A stretch of 64,000 nucleotides of DNA from NCBI GenBank assembly GCA_019426215.1, contig CM033394.1:13660195-13724194 (forward strand), read 5' to 3'. The stretch comes from Buddleja alternifolia. Its lineage: Eukaryota; Streptophyta; Magnoliopsida; Lamiales; Scrophulariaceae. Each line of letters opens with the position of its first letter. The stretch's first letter is position 1. Both the position numbers and the translations under genes were made by a program. Below, piece after piece: positions 36,339 through 47,926 of the stretch. Below the pieces are notes generated by a model. The model saw only the letters and a list, made by a program, of their open reading frames with translations, had not been told where the DNA came from and searched no databases.

Positions 36339-38832
36339 ACTCAATACTAAACAGGAGCAACTATCAAATTATCCATATTAGTCTAGATAATAGCCACATT
36401 TTTCAGTCTGAAATATAAAATTAATAGCCCAATACCTGCATAGTACGCCTTTTCTAATAGTTCCCCCCCCCTCACATTGTCTTTCTCTTTTTTTATAACA
36501 ATTTCTAACAGACACGTGGACACGGGACGCATCGCATTGTGCACAAGTGTAATAACAAGGCTAACACAGGCATGCACGATAGCAGAACCAGCTACAGGTT
36601 CCTGACACCGCCCTGCATCACAAATACATAGGCGCGAAGTCAGGGAAGAAGGCCTGGAGATATACCATATCTATCAGTAACACTTTAAGAACCAATGGAT
36701 GCACCCACACGCTACATAGTTTTCGAAAATACACGTATGTCAGTGAATTCCAACATGCACACACCCAACTACAGTCTGACACGAAAACTTTGAGACGCAA
36801 ACACGATCTGAACACCGCCCTAAACCCATAATCCCTACAAGCAAACGTGCCTACATGCGCGGACTGTCTAGGCTCATGGCTCCCATGGTTATGGAGTACA
36901 CGGTCCACCCAATCGTGCAGAAGCACCTCGCGATGGTAAAAACCTCCATTTGCTGATGACAGGACACGTGTTCAAGAGGTGTGAAAAAATGTTGATGTGA
37001 AAGCGCAAAAGAATACAAGGATATCCATACTTGCCTTAATTGTCCAGACAAAATCTTATCTCTACAATCGTTTCAATGCAGCCACCTTGCTCATCATCGA
37101 CCACCCAGACCAACAACCCCACAGTTACTCAGAAAGCTCGTCTGTTTACATACGCCCGCATGTTTAGCGCCCCATCCAGAAGTAACTTAGCCTACGAATC
37201 TAAACTGGTGCACTTTTAGTACACATAAATACGCGCTCAAAGCAAAGGACCATGAGCTACTAAACTACATGATTACATCAACAAATGTACCAATACTACT
37301 ATCCACCTCACAATTGACGCTACCACCAGATTCTTTGTCGCTTGATGTAGTAATTATTGTAAGCGCACGTTCCTCCTTAATCTCATTTCTAAGTTGATGT
37401 AAGAACCCTAAAGAGGTCTAGAATGGAGGATATACAACGCTCCGACTCAGGTCGATGTGCTTGATAACAATTGATGAAGAATTAATTTTACTCTCTTACA
37501 GAAAACTGCAAAGGATTGTAATGCAAGCATGCATGCATCTTTCAATATACAACAACAAAAAGCCAACATATCAAGTAAATCTGATGTCGTTACCTTGCCA
37601 CTCCACATGGATTATCACGCGAGAAAACTGTATCAGGCACCATGCATACACGTGGAGCGCAACCACTGCACAGGCAATTCAAGAATATAAATTATCAAAC
37701 TAATCAATTTCCTTAGGCAACATCACACACTGTCAAACAACACATATTTACAAACCACATCAATACAATAAACTTGTCAAGCTGCGCGTCGCAACCTATT
37801 TTTCTACAGCAAACAGAACAAGCTTGAATTTTGCCTCGGCACAGACGCTCGTATCACCGAGTATAAGCTCTCCTCATAAACACATTCCAGTGATCTCCAC
37901 TATCATCACATTCAGCATTTGAGCGGTTTCGCCTCTCAACCGTGTTCTATAGATGCAGGACGCACATAATGGCGGCATGACGTAAAGTGGTCCGGAACAA
38001 CAGCCGAACAACGCACAATGTCTGACTGGCGGGCCAAAATGCCGCAAACGAGCCATCCTGAAAACATAATGCAAAATATACAGATTACCAGAATATAACA
38101 TAATGAAAATCTGATTACAACCAGCGTCGCTGCCGGTGACAACTTAAAAGAAGTACCATACTAAATTCCGCACACACTTGCACACAAAGCACACAGAACC
38201 AACACAAATACATAAACATAACTTAATCATAAAAAACACAAGAGTAAAAATATGGTGGGCAGGCCTCCGGACCCCTAAACAAAAGTACACAACAAACACA
38301 CAGATCACTGGACCTGAAAGAATATAACAGATGCGCAGGCAACAATCACCACCAAATCACACAATAAGCCAGAAGTTATACCAAACCGATTAATTTATAG
38401 ACAAATGAGAAAGACAAAAAGGAAATACTTAATAGTCCAAAAGCCACGTGTACTGTGCACACTATACAATCTCTGCAGCTTAGCAAAATGAAAAAATACT
38501 TAGGCTCCGTATGATTGTGTTTTCGGAAATGAATTCTGAGTTTTTTTTGGGGAATGTGTATTACAGAAATTCGTGTGAAAATGTTGACTTAATTTGTTTG
38601 TTTGGATGTATTTTTAGAATTTGATTGAAAGTAGTGTAGATGTGATATAAAAGTTGATTTTTATTAAGATTTGATATATGAAATGATTGAGTTGGTTATG
38701 AATGTGATGATGATGGGGGAAAAGATATTAAAATAATATTTTTTTTAATAGTGTTATGAGTTGGTAATAAAGAAATATATCTATATGTGTGTGTATATAT
38801 ATATACATATACACACACATAATATAATGTAT

Positions 38833-39925
38833 AGAGCTATTACCACTAATCATCCCCCATGTCACGCAAAAGTGCCACTTTAGTCCCTCTTGTGAAAAAA
38901 CTATCACTTTCATCCTTCATGTCCATAATTTGTACCCAGATGGTCCTTTTCTCGACATTCCGACTAGATTTTCCGGCTTCCCACGCGAAAATAGGGCTAT
39001 TCACGCATATATCTTGCGCGTCTTCACGAAAAAATTTATAACTCATTGTAGAAAGCTCGGATTCATAAACCGTTTTCTTCCCATGAAACTAGACACATAG
39101 GGCTATCTACGCATATATCACACATAATCAGGAGATGTCTAGAACAAAGCAGTTTTGTATTAAAAAATTAGCTAAAAATCTGTCGGCTGTGCAGACAGCT
39201 GTGCGCGTCTTCACGAGAAAATTCAGAACTCATTATAGAAAGCTAGGATTTATGAACCGTTTTCTTCCCATGAAACTAGACACATAGGGCTATCTATGCA
39301 TATATCTAACATAATCAGGAGACATCTATAACAAAGCAGTTTTGTATTAAAAAATTAGCTAAAAATCTGTCGGCTGTGCAGACAGCTGTGCGCGTCTTCA
39401 CGAGAAAATTCATAACTCATTGCCGAAAGCTCGGATTCATGAACCGTTTTCTTCACATGAAATTAGACACATATATCTATCCATGCATATATCGCAAATA
39501 ATCAAGAGACATCTAGAACAAAGCAGTTTTGTATTAAAAAATTAGCTAAAAAAATTAGCTGAGCATCATTTCCGACAGATTTTTAGCTAATGTTTTAATA
39601 CAAAACTGCTTTGTTCTAGACATCTCCTGATTATGTGCGATATATGCGTGGATATCCCTATGTGTCTAGTTTCATAGGAAAAAAACGGTTCATGAATCCG
39701 AGCTTTCTACAATGAGTTATGAATTTTCTCGTGAATACGCGCATGATATATGCGTGGATAGCCCTATTTTCGCGTGGGAAGCCTGAAAATCTGGTCGGAA
39801 TTTCAAAAAAAGGACCATCTGGGTACAAATTATGGACATGAGGGATGAAAGTGATAATTTTTTCACAAGAGGGGCTAAAGTGACACTTTTGCATGACATG
39901 AGGGATGATTAGCATTAATAACTCT
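38833..39925. mobile_element. Mutator-like fold-back element (1.09 kb)
   Basis: The ends are AGAGCTATTACCACTAATCA and, on the minus strand, AGAGTTATTAATGCTAATCA. The arms stay similar for well over 150 bp (shared blocks CCCTCATGTC, GACCATCTGGGTACAAATTA, GTTTCATGG). Flanking 9-mers ATAATGTAT (38824-38832) and AATATGTAT (39926-39934) match at 7 of 9 positions. The centre is an array of 187-bp units. It has no coding capacity. Confidence 0.75.
39016..39760. repeat. 187-bp unit: three direct copies plus one inverted copy
   Basis: Direct copies start with GCGCGTCTTCACGA at about 39016, 39203 and 39390. Each contains CTCGGATTCATGAACCGTTT, CACATAGGGCTATCTA, AACAAAGCAGTTTTGTATTA and ATCTGTCGGCTGTGCAGACA (the last copy lacks this final part). 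A fourth copy lies inverted at about 39572-39745 and forms the other arm of the fold-back. Confidence 0.85.
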
Positions 39926-41429
39926 AATATGTATTATACAAATAGAATGAAAAGACAAAAAAAAAAAAAAAAAGAGGCAGCCAGACAGTGGAAGGCGTTC
40001 ATGGGTTGAGGTGGGGGGGAGGGGGCGGGTATCAGTTTGAGGGGGTGGGGGGCCCTTCATTTTTAGTTTTTTTTTGTCACCTGTTCATTTCTTTTTAGCT
40101 TAGATTTTTTTTCCTTATTCTATTTTGTGTTTTCTTTTCAATTTTATATTTTAACAGTTCAAAAAATTTGAATCTTGCTCGTCTATATTTATAATGGTTG
40201 GTGTAATTATACGGTTCGCATTGGACAAATATAAAAATAGAATGTGGTCCATATATGCAATATTTTATCGAATGTGTAAATATGATTGGAGCACAAGTAG
40301 TTCTATATTTCTTTTTCCATTTACATATAATATTTTATTTCCAATTTGATTGAGGCAAATTTATTTTCATATTCTTAAAATGAGATACTATGATGTTATA
40401 AAAAATCTTTGCTCGAGCTCGAGCCGAGAAATTTGGTGAGACTCGGCTCGAGCTCGGCTCGTGGGCAACCCTATTAAATACCACGTTAGTACCAAAATGA
40501 AATAATCGAGATTCAGTCAGTATTTATTTGTATATTGAGAAGCACAAAAAGTATAATTTAAAATTCAATAAACAACAAACGAAATTATTAAAATGAAATT
40601 ATAAATCACACAATATTGTATATACTTTTGGTAAAAGTATGGCCAATTAAGTCTCAATTCAAGTACACATATTGTTAAATATATATGAAATATTAAATAT
40701 TAAATCACACAATATTATTTTTTCAAATTATATATTATTAAATATTATTTAATAATAATAATTGAAATATTTGAAAAATCGAATAGGAATTTTTATTATA
40801 TAAAATATGAAAAATTAAGAAAGATAATTAGTTGGATAGTGGGATAGTGTAATTAATGATAAAATATTGTGAAAAGATTGAAATGATTGGTTGTTATATA
40901 AGGGAATGTGTAGTGTATTTAAAATTTGACCATTTTCTGTTGAACTTGGCTTGGACTGTGTGTTTTCATTTTTTGGTGACCCAAAAAATGAAAATATTTC
41001 CTAAATACACCACCATACATAGCCTTACATTTTATACACTCAACTTCAACCGCAACTAATCCCTACGCGCAGAGTAAAATAGATCCACATAAAATTTAGG
41101 ATATATACCTTAGATCATCCTAATGCAACACAACTAAACTAATATAATATGACGCTTAAACCAACACCACACAGGCATTGTTATTATTCTCCTAATATAA
41201 TAGCACGCGTTCAAAGATAGGTCAGTGAGCTCGCCCGCCATAACCTCACCTCCACCTAATGGCGCTTACAATAAGCTTACCATTAGAGTCATCCTCTGAC
41301 TTATCTGATCAAATTCAACATCAACAATTAACATAATTTCAATGCCTTTATACAATAGCAAAAGACAGCAAAATCACATATCACTCACCACGCAACCGCA
41401 TCAGTCTTCTAGGCCCGTTTTAGTAATCC

Positions 41430-43870
41430 TATAACACACGAAGTATCTTCAGTCAGATCAACAATAACCTTTCCCTTGGATATCGACTGATCCATCGAAC
41501 CGCCCTCGCCATTAGATTTATCTGCGAAAATAAAGCAATTCAAATCCTTGCTCGCAAAATAGCAACGAAAACAAAAATAACATAGAAATCAGGGATAACA
41601 ACTCTCAATTAAGCAACCATCCATTGTATCAACAGAAGAACTATACGAAAGTTCGCCATCATCATTGACAACAAACTTCTTCTTCAAATTCGTATCTCCC
41701 AAACCATCGGATACACGGTGTTCCTCATCTGAAAAATTCAGATTGAGTAAATAAGCATTGACTTAACAGGACAACACCCACATATACACAAAAAATAAAA
41801 AACCTGACCTCTACCCAACGAATGACATGCAACATCGGCCGTGGGAACGCTCACCGATCCCTGCCCATCTCCTGTAGTCCTGTCACTCACATTCGAGTCT
41901 TTTCTAGTACCTCGGTGACACTAGTCGGCACCACATCACCGCCTCGAGCGACCACATCAATTATCACATATTAATCCTGGTCAATACCTTTTTGCATGAC
42001 GACTTTCTTATTAATCAAGAACACATACACTCCTCTTTACTCAAAACACAATTTGCATCACTTAAATACGAATTGATACCCTGTACATTACATTCCACAC
42101 CTAAAAAGACATTCAGCCACCCACTACAATCAAGTGCAAATGATAAATATAGCCATTCATAACCTGAGAGTAATCTTCCATATAGCAGGCCGCTGTCTTT
42201 CCCAAAAAGTCCTCCGTAACCGTTCTAAAGGCAAAGTCATCAATCTCGCAGGATGAATCAGCCAACGTAAGTAGCAACTTTGCTCTATAAAATAACACAA
42301 GTCAACATCCTTACAAGCACATAACTTTAACGTAGGCCTAAAAGAGTAACAATTATGACCTGGGTTTCGCGACACGCAGCTCGCGAGATCCCACCCAATC
42401 TCAGCGCTGGAAGACATGGAGCACTGATCACATGACACGTAGAAGCACCATTGTTCCGTATCAGTTATCTTTGCACTCACCTTTACCGTATACTTAACAA
42501 GCTGCCACAAAACAAAAAAAATAGTCTAGCTAATAAAATTAAGCATTCACGGGTTAAGAAATAGGAGCACATTATACACATGCCCATGCCTGAAATGATG
42601 CTGCATAGTGCACAACAATACCTCTTTAGAGACGATTATTTCACCAAGAGGAGTTGGCTAGAGAGGTTTAGCGGAATTAACTACATCAGGCTTTGTCATA
42701 TAATCCCTTGTCTCAGCAAGCTCCCTTATTGCCGCCATATTCTTCCGCCTCCAGTAGGAATAGACATTACCACCAGTCACAACATTCGCAAGATCCTATG
42801 GACACATCACGCATTGGATAATTAATCTTACCATGCTCCCAACTTGATAGCATTCGGTATATAGGGACTCATAAAAGCACCCGAAGTTAAGGTAGACCCC
42901 ACCGATATACCTATAATGCAGTTAGCATTATACAAGAATAGATAGAATACATAGCTAGGAAATGAAATACCAAAATGTTTGCGCATGACAACACCGTAAT
43001 ACGTGCTTACTATAAAACCTAGCAAACTTAACAAGCGGCATGTTTCGAGAGTCGACTATGAGTTTCTGCCCGAAATCAGTAGCTAGGTTGCTCCATAAAG
43101 TTAGAACACGTGGTTTCATTATACATGATAACACCAAAATAACTATAAACACAACACCCCAGTAGAGTATAACTGCATAAAGAATGTAAACCAAAATACA
43201 CACCCATAATCAACAACACCTAGATCTTGTACTAGAATTGTGCGCCCCTTGGATAAGATAGACTACGAAGGGGCCTTGTAAATAACAACAACCAACAGAT
43301 TTGCGCATTAAGATTACCCGCCACATGTAAAACTTATATATACATATAAAAGCAGTTTCTTGCCAAAACAAAAATGCGGGCCTAAAATCCAGCACTACCT
43401 ATCAATGATTTAGTCCCAACCAAGCCTGGCAGTGCAACAAGCTCGGTAAATGGCACAGAACTGGACACACCCATGATAACATTATCGTTCACACGCAAAA
43501 TAGCATTACACGAATTGATTATCCATTGATAAGGATGATCCATTATTTTGTACTCCGCCTTCACTGGGACAACCCTTGTATTTGATGTTATATAAGTCTT
43601 ATTGGAAAGGAGCATATTACTCATAGCACCTATGTCCTTTTGATACAACACACCAACAATCTTCATTCCCTACAAACACAAGCATCCAATCACAGTTGCA
43701 TGCCGATAGCTCAGAAAATATAAAATAGCAAAATTTACGATACACCCAAGGCACCCAACAAGATATAAACTAAACTTCTCATTGATTAAGATGACCTTCT
43801 GATAGCTGGTAGGACTATTAACCTCCTGGCGTGGCTGCATTTTTTCCTCAACATGAACCTTCACACTTCA
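41430..43870 (-). pseudogene. RPA70-like single-strand DNA-binding protein, Helitron-type, decayed
   Basis: Minus-strand exon-like pieces follow the order of replication protein A large subunit. The first OB fold is at about 43397-43668 (KIVGVLYQKDI, VVPVKAEYKIMDHPYQWII, preceded by TTTGTAG as a splice acceptor). The short motif FMSPYIPNAIKLGAW (about 42831-42880) corresponds to the N/SP-IPEA segment after the second OB fold. A linker at about 42625-42790 reads NMAAIRELAETRDYMTKPDV. A C-terminal, cysteine-containing OB-like part is at 42170-42510 (VKVSAKITDTEQWCFYVSCDQC). Ser/Asp-rich tail exons run at about 41430-41990. Stops and missing parts make it non-functional as read. RPA70-like genes of this sort are carried by many plant Helitrons; a host RPA70 pseudogene is the alternative. 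Family assignment is from motif order, not a search. Confidence 0.55.
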
Positions 43871-46343
43871 TGAAGGAGTAAGTGGAGTGACATCCGCAAT
43901 ATAACTCAAATTATCCTGCATCTGCAACACACATTCATACACCAAAATGAACATCATATAATAAGCTGCCCAAGCAACGAGAATATCAACACTATCACAA
44001 CAGAAGCTCGACTAAATAAAAAGCACATTTCAAAAGGAAATACACACAGCATAAATGAAATTCCAGAAGTACACAACAAAAACAAAACAGGGCCCGATGA
44101 CATTGGATAGCAGAAGCCACCCACAAATAAGCATACCCAACGCTACAACATGCCAATAAAGGCTAACAAAATATAACCCCCGCTCCCATCAACACCCAAT
44201 AATAATTGAGAATCTTAACTATAACTTTTAAACTCAGACTCCTTATCCCCAAAACAAGAGATTAGAACACACAGGTTGGCACACAGCGGAAGAACGTAAC
44301 AACGTATACATCTACAAAAACACAAAAGTAATTTTCCCCTCGAATCACAATACTGTTTCATATTTCAATTCAAGCGTTGAGTGCCTGACCAGCACGACAA
44401 TAGCCAGACAAGGACGATTTAGAAAAATCTAAGACCGAACACCACACTAATGGACAACAAAGGAAGACCGCACCCCAGATCCTGCATCACAACACAAACA
44501 TATCAATTGACCACATCGCTGACACGAATAATCTATCCTAATACATGCGCACTCGGAGTCTAATAGGAACCCAAATCAAACCCAAAACATGAAGAAAAGA
44601 AAAGATCGACTTATTATTGTATTTAAATACGCGGACATCAATGTCACGGGCAGAGTAAACAGTTCCATAAGCTCGCGCGCCTATGATTAAGGTTGGATAG
44701 AAAGAGATATTAAGAGCACACAAATGCAAGGACCATCTATTCTAAAAAAGAATGCAAAGGCACCTAATCAATCTACAAATGCACAACGGCGCGACATGAA
44801 GTACAATTGTAAAGGGAATGGAGCATTATCCATGCGTGTTAAGGCCACCCGACTTTATTAAGCGCGATAAAAAGTTCCCCATGCCAAAGAAGAGTGTATC
44901 GAGCCAATATCTAACCCAGGAAGCAACAGTGACTAATTATCTTTTAATTTTTAATTTTTATGGCGCTACTCCTTAAAAAAAAACATTCCCACTGGAAAAA
45001 ACACCGCACCCATTTTTATTTCCTCTCCTATTAGACAAACACAACACACAACAGGAAAAACACACTGGACACACATGAATCACAAAAGAAAGCCCCCAAT
45101 ATGAAATATACGAAACCGCCCCGCACGCAAACAAGACGTTGTAAAGAGACATGCACCAACGTGGATCCCATGCTTCATATCTATTCCCGGAACCAACGTC
45201 CCCCCTCTTCGCCCTCCACGACACCAGAAAACCCACCTCACCACTTACGATAAAAGTTGCAATGAACTTACATGAACACACAGCTGTAACATGAAAGAAC
45301 TAAACCCCAGAACAGATGATGCTTCCGAAAAAGCAAAAACGACAATAGAGACAAAAAAAAATAAAAATTGCTGTACACTATGACAGTCAAACGGCAGACC
45401 CAATAACACAAACACCAACACTAATCCCAAAAGCAATACCGTAGAATAGAACACACTTAAGTGAGGATAACCCCTTTTAAAGAACATCCTAATGCATGCT
45501 CGGGAAAATTAGACTAAAACACCATGTGAAAACAACAAAAGACGACCTTTGTATTCCACCGGGACGACGGCATCAGTTTATCATCGGCAACCAGAGGTAC
45601 GGCCAAGCAACGGATCTGACACCTTATATGGGCGAATTAAAGAGGCATGGCAGGAGGAGAGTGTGAACGCACGATAAGTAGTAGATAGAAATACAGGATG
45701 CAGGTGCACAAATCGGCATAAAATCACACTAAAGCAAAGCGCGTGTACACACTGCTCATCACACAAAGTCAAGCTTTCAAGACATATCCAATCACAAAGC
45801 ACGTCATGGAGACATCACAACTGGATAATGACACAACACGAGAGTGGCTTTACAACCAAGCGCAATAGCCGACCCGGTTAAGGCGGAGACATTTTGCCCC
45901 TATTGAGACCGGTGTAGACAGGTAAACCGCAAACCTAGCGGTCCAAAAGCGTCGTCGACCAAAATTGGGCATAGCCAGTCAGTTTACAAATCGTAACACG
46001 AATTCCATACGCCCAGGACAGAGTTTTTTAGCTTGAGCTTGACACGTGGACCTGCCTCACAGGGCAGCCGAGGGGGGAACTAGGTGAAGAATGGACCGTG
46101 CCTCAGACGCGCGAACATCAGAGAAGACAATAAAACCTTGAAACCAGCCATTTTCAAAGAGCGCGTGGAATGCAACAATGCTTAAAGCAGAACTCTGCCA
46201 TTTCAAGAGATTAAGTGCTGCATGGGCAAAGGATAACGACGGTGCAGAGGCCACTGACCAAACGCCAATTGCACAGCAGGGTGTTAGACGCATGCCAACT
46301 TTGGGGTGTAATCCAGTTGAGCCTAGGCACATCAAATGACAAT
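43871..46343. other. Right part of the A/C-rich block, no gene assigned
   Basis: Continues the A/C-rich composition. Several minus-strand frames of 60-100 codons occur because the minus strand is poor in A and so in stop codons. None shows a recognisable domain. It ends abruptly at the truncated copia LTR. Confidence 0.35.
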
Positions 46344-47913
46344 GTCTCGTGCATCGCCCACTGTGCTTAGATTGTCACATGATTCCAGGTGAGTCATAAA
46401 GTGGGGCATATTAGGTCCTGTCTGGTTATGTACGAAGGTAGGTGAGTACCGAGAGAGAATCCGTCACTGATCATTAGCATCGGTGCATATCCTATGTACT
46501 TCACAGTGTATTGGCCATGGGAACCTCCGGCCGGAGTCGTATCAATAAGGAGGCGTAGTGTTTGCTCGTTTGATTGATATACATAGAATCAAGTTACTGG
46601 GATTTCGACTGACATCCAAGTCCTAGATTCAATCGGAATATTTGAAGGAAGGTTTTTACTTATGCGAAAATCGTAATGCGGAAAGGTCACCTAATAATCG
46701 TTCATGGCTAGGTCTTCTTGGCACACGGCTAGTACTAACCTTGATTTGTATGAGCCATGAATTAATCGGTAATTAATTCTTGGTCAGATTAAAACACTTG
46801 GAGTAATTAAATCAAGCAATGAAAATTGCAAAGGCACAACGGAGTTGTGTTCCTACTACTAGTACATGAACGAACCTACAATGGGGTTACACACTTACTC
46901 AAGGAAGTTCAATGGCTATGTGAATATTAATCCAGTTTAGGATTAAAGTGTAATTGATTAATGAGATTAATTGATTAAGTGGAAGACATTTTAAATTAAT
47001 TGTTCCCTTAATTAATCTTGGAGATTAATCATTAACGAAAATTATTATTATCAGGGAATTTATTTAAGCTACTAATTTTACTATTAATTAATCATGAGGA
47101 TTATTTAATTAACAAGTCTTGGAAGACTTGGGAGCCATTTTTGGAGTTAATTAAATGAAGTCACAAGATTCAAATTCAAAGCTAGTCAAAGTTGATACTG
47201 ATGTTTTTGGAAAGAAGAAGAAAATAGAAACTGCTTTTCTTACACATGGGGTGGTAGATGAGAGTTGCCAAAATGAGGAGAAGCAAATCTTCTCCTCTCT
47301 CTAACACCATACGGCCGAATTTGGAGGCTATAATAAGTGGGTGTTCTTGCTCTTCTTTTATTCTTGAAGAAAACTTAAAGTAAATAAAGCTTTGAGCTTA
47401 GTACTTCCTCTCTAGAGTTTTCTTCTAGCTTCTTGAAGACTTTCTTCCATAGAACTTCTACTTGAAGATTAGTTATAGAAAATTATCTTCCATAGGTATT
47501 TCTTCTAGTAACTCTTCTTATCTTTCACCTTTCACTACATAGACTCCATTTCCTTAAAGCATATATCTAACCAATCTTTTGCTCAAGGTATGAACTTGCT
47601 TGAGGTGTGTCCTTGTAGAGGCTTCTTTCTTTAGGAGCTTATGGTGGTTTGATTCGAATCCCTCCATGTTGAGGTAAGGTTCGAAAATGAGAGCCAAAGT
47701 TTTTGGTGTGGTTTTCCTTGTGTTGTAGTTATACACCCTCACTTTAATAAAATCCCAAATCTTGTAATCGGTTTAAAACCTCTTTACTCGTATTAGTTTT
47801 TGTTGTGCATTACTTCAACCCCCTAGCTTGGGATGTCCTTATATATGTGTTTTTACATACTTTATTTCTTCTGTTGCGCCGGCATCGCTTGTGGGGGCAT
47901 ACCGATCATTACA
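46344..47913 (+). repeat. 5' LTR, truncated at its left side
   Basis: Similarity to the 3' LTR begins at GTCTCGTGCATCG and continues to the end ATTACA, directly before the primer-binding site. The matching part of the 3' LTR starts at about 54449, so about 480 bp are missing. Many substitutions and indels separate the two LTRs, including a 28-bp segment present only in the right copy near 54680-54710, so the insertion is not recent. Confidence 0.9.
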
Positions 47914-47914
47914 A

Positions 47915-47926
47915 TGGTATCAGAGC
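47915..47926 (+). promoter_or_regulatory. Primer-binding site (initiator Met tRNA)
   Basis: TGGTATCAGAGC lies one base after the LTR end. It is complementary to the 3' end of plant initiator methionine tRNA, the standard primer of plant copia elements. Confidence 0.93.

Larger units (their letters stand above)
38503..41024. mobile_element. PIF/Harbinger-type element (2.5 kb), non-autonomous, with nested insertion
   Basis: The left end is GGCTCCGTATGATTGTGTTT. The right end on the minus strand is GGCTATGTATGGTGGTGTAT, and the similarity continues through GGAAAT to about 29 bp. The 3-bp duplication TTA is present on both sides (38500-38502 and 41025-41027), the preferred TWA target of PIF/Harbinger. 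Composition is A/T-rich and strand-balanced, in contrast with the host block. A Mutator-like element is nested inside (38833-39925). A decayed GCTCGAGCTCG-rich hAT-like end lies near 40412-40472. No transposase gene remains. Confidence 0.72.
32930..46343 (-). other. Strand-asymmetric A/C-rich block carrying an RPA70-like pseudogene
   Basis: By eye, the + strand through 32930-38500 and 41050-46340 is rich in A and C and poor in T and G, unlike the A/T-rich but strand-balanced flanks. The insertion at 38503-41024 lacks this skew. The uniform bias suggests one original unit, perhaps a large Helitron or other element read from the minus strand, because an RPA70-like gene lies in it. No Rep/helicase motif and no clear termini (TC..., hairpin plus CTRR) were found. 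Most of 32930-38500 has no identifiable gene. Confidence 0.45.

Noticed and set aside
33389..36926. Numerous minus-strand open frames of 60-100 codons in the A/C-rich block
   Set aside because: A strand poor in A has few stop codons, so long frames are expected by chance. No helicase, Rep or transposase motif was found.
39016..39560. Regular 187-bp repeats as a possible CRISPR or centromeric satellite array
   Set aside because: Only three direct copies with no spacers, inside a fold-back transposon; too few for a satellite array, and this is a plant genome.
32930..46343. Idea that the A/C-rich block is bacterial or organellar contamination or transfer
   Set aside because: No prokaryote-like gene density, no organellar genes, intron-like RPA70 pieces, and plant PIF and Mutator-like elements inserted in it.
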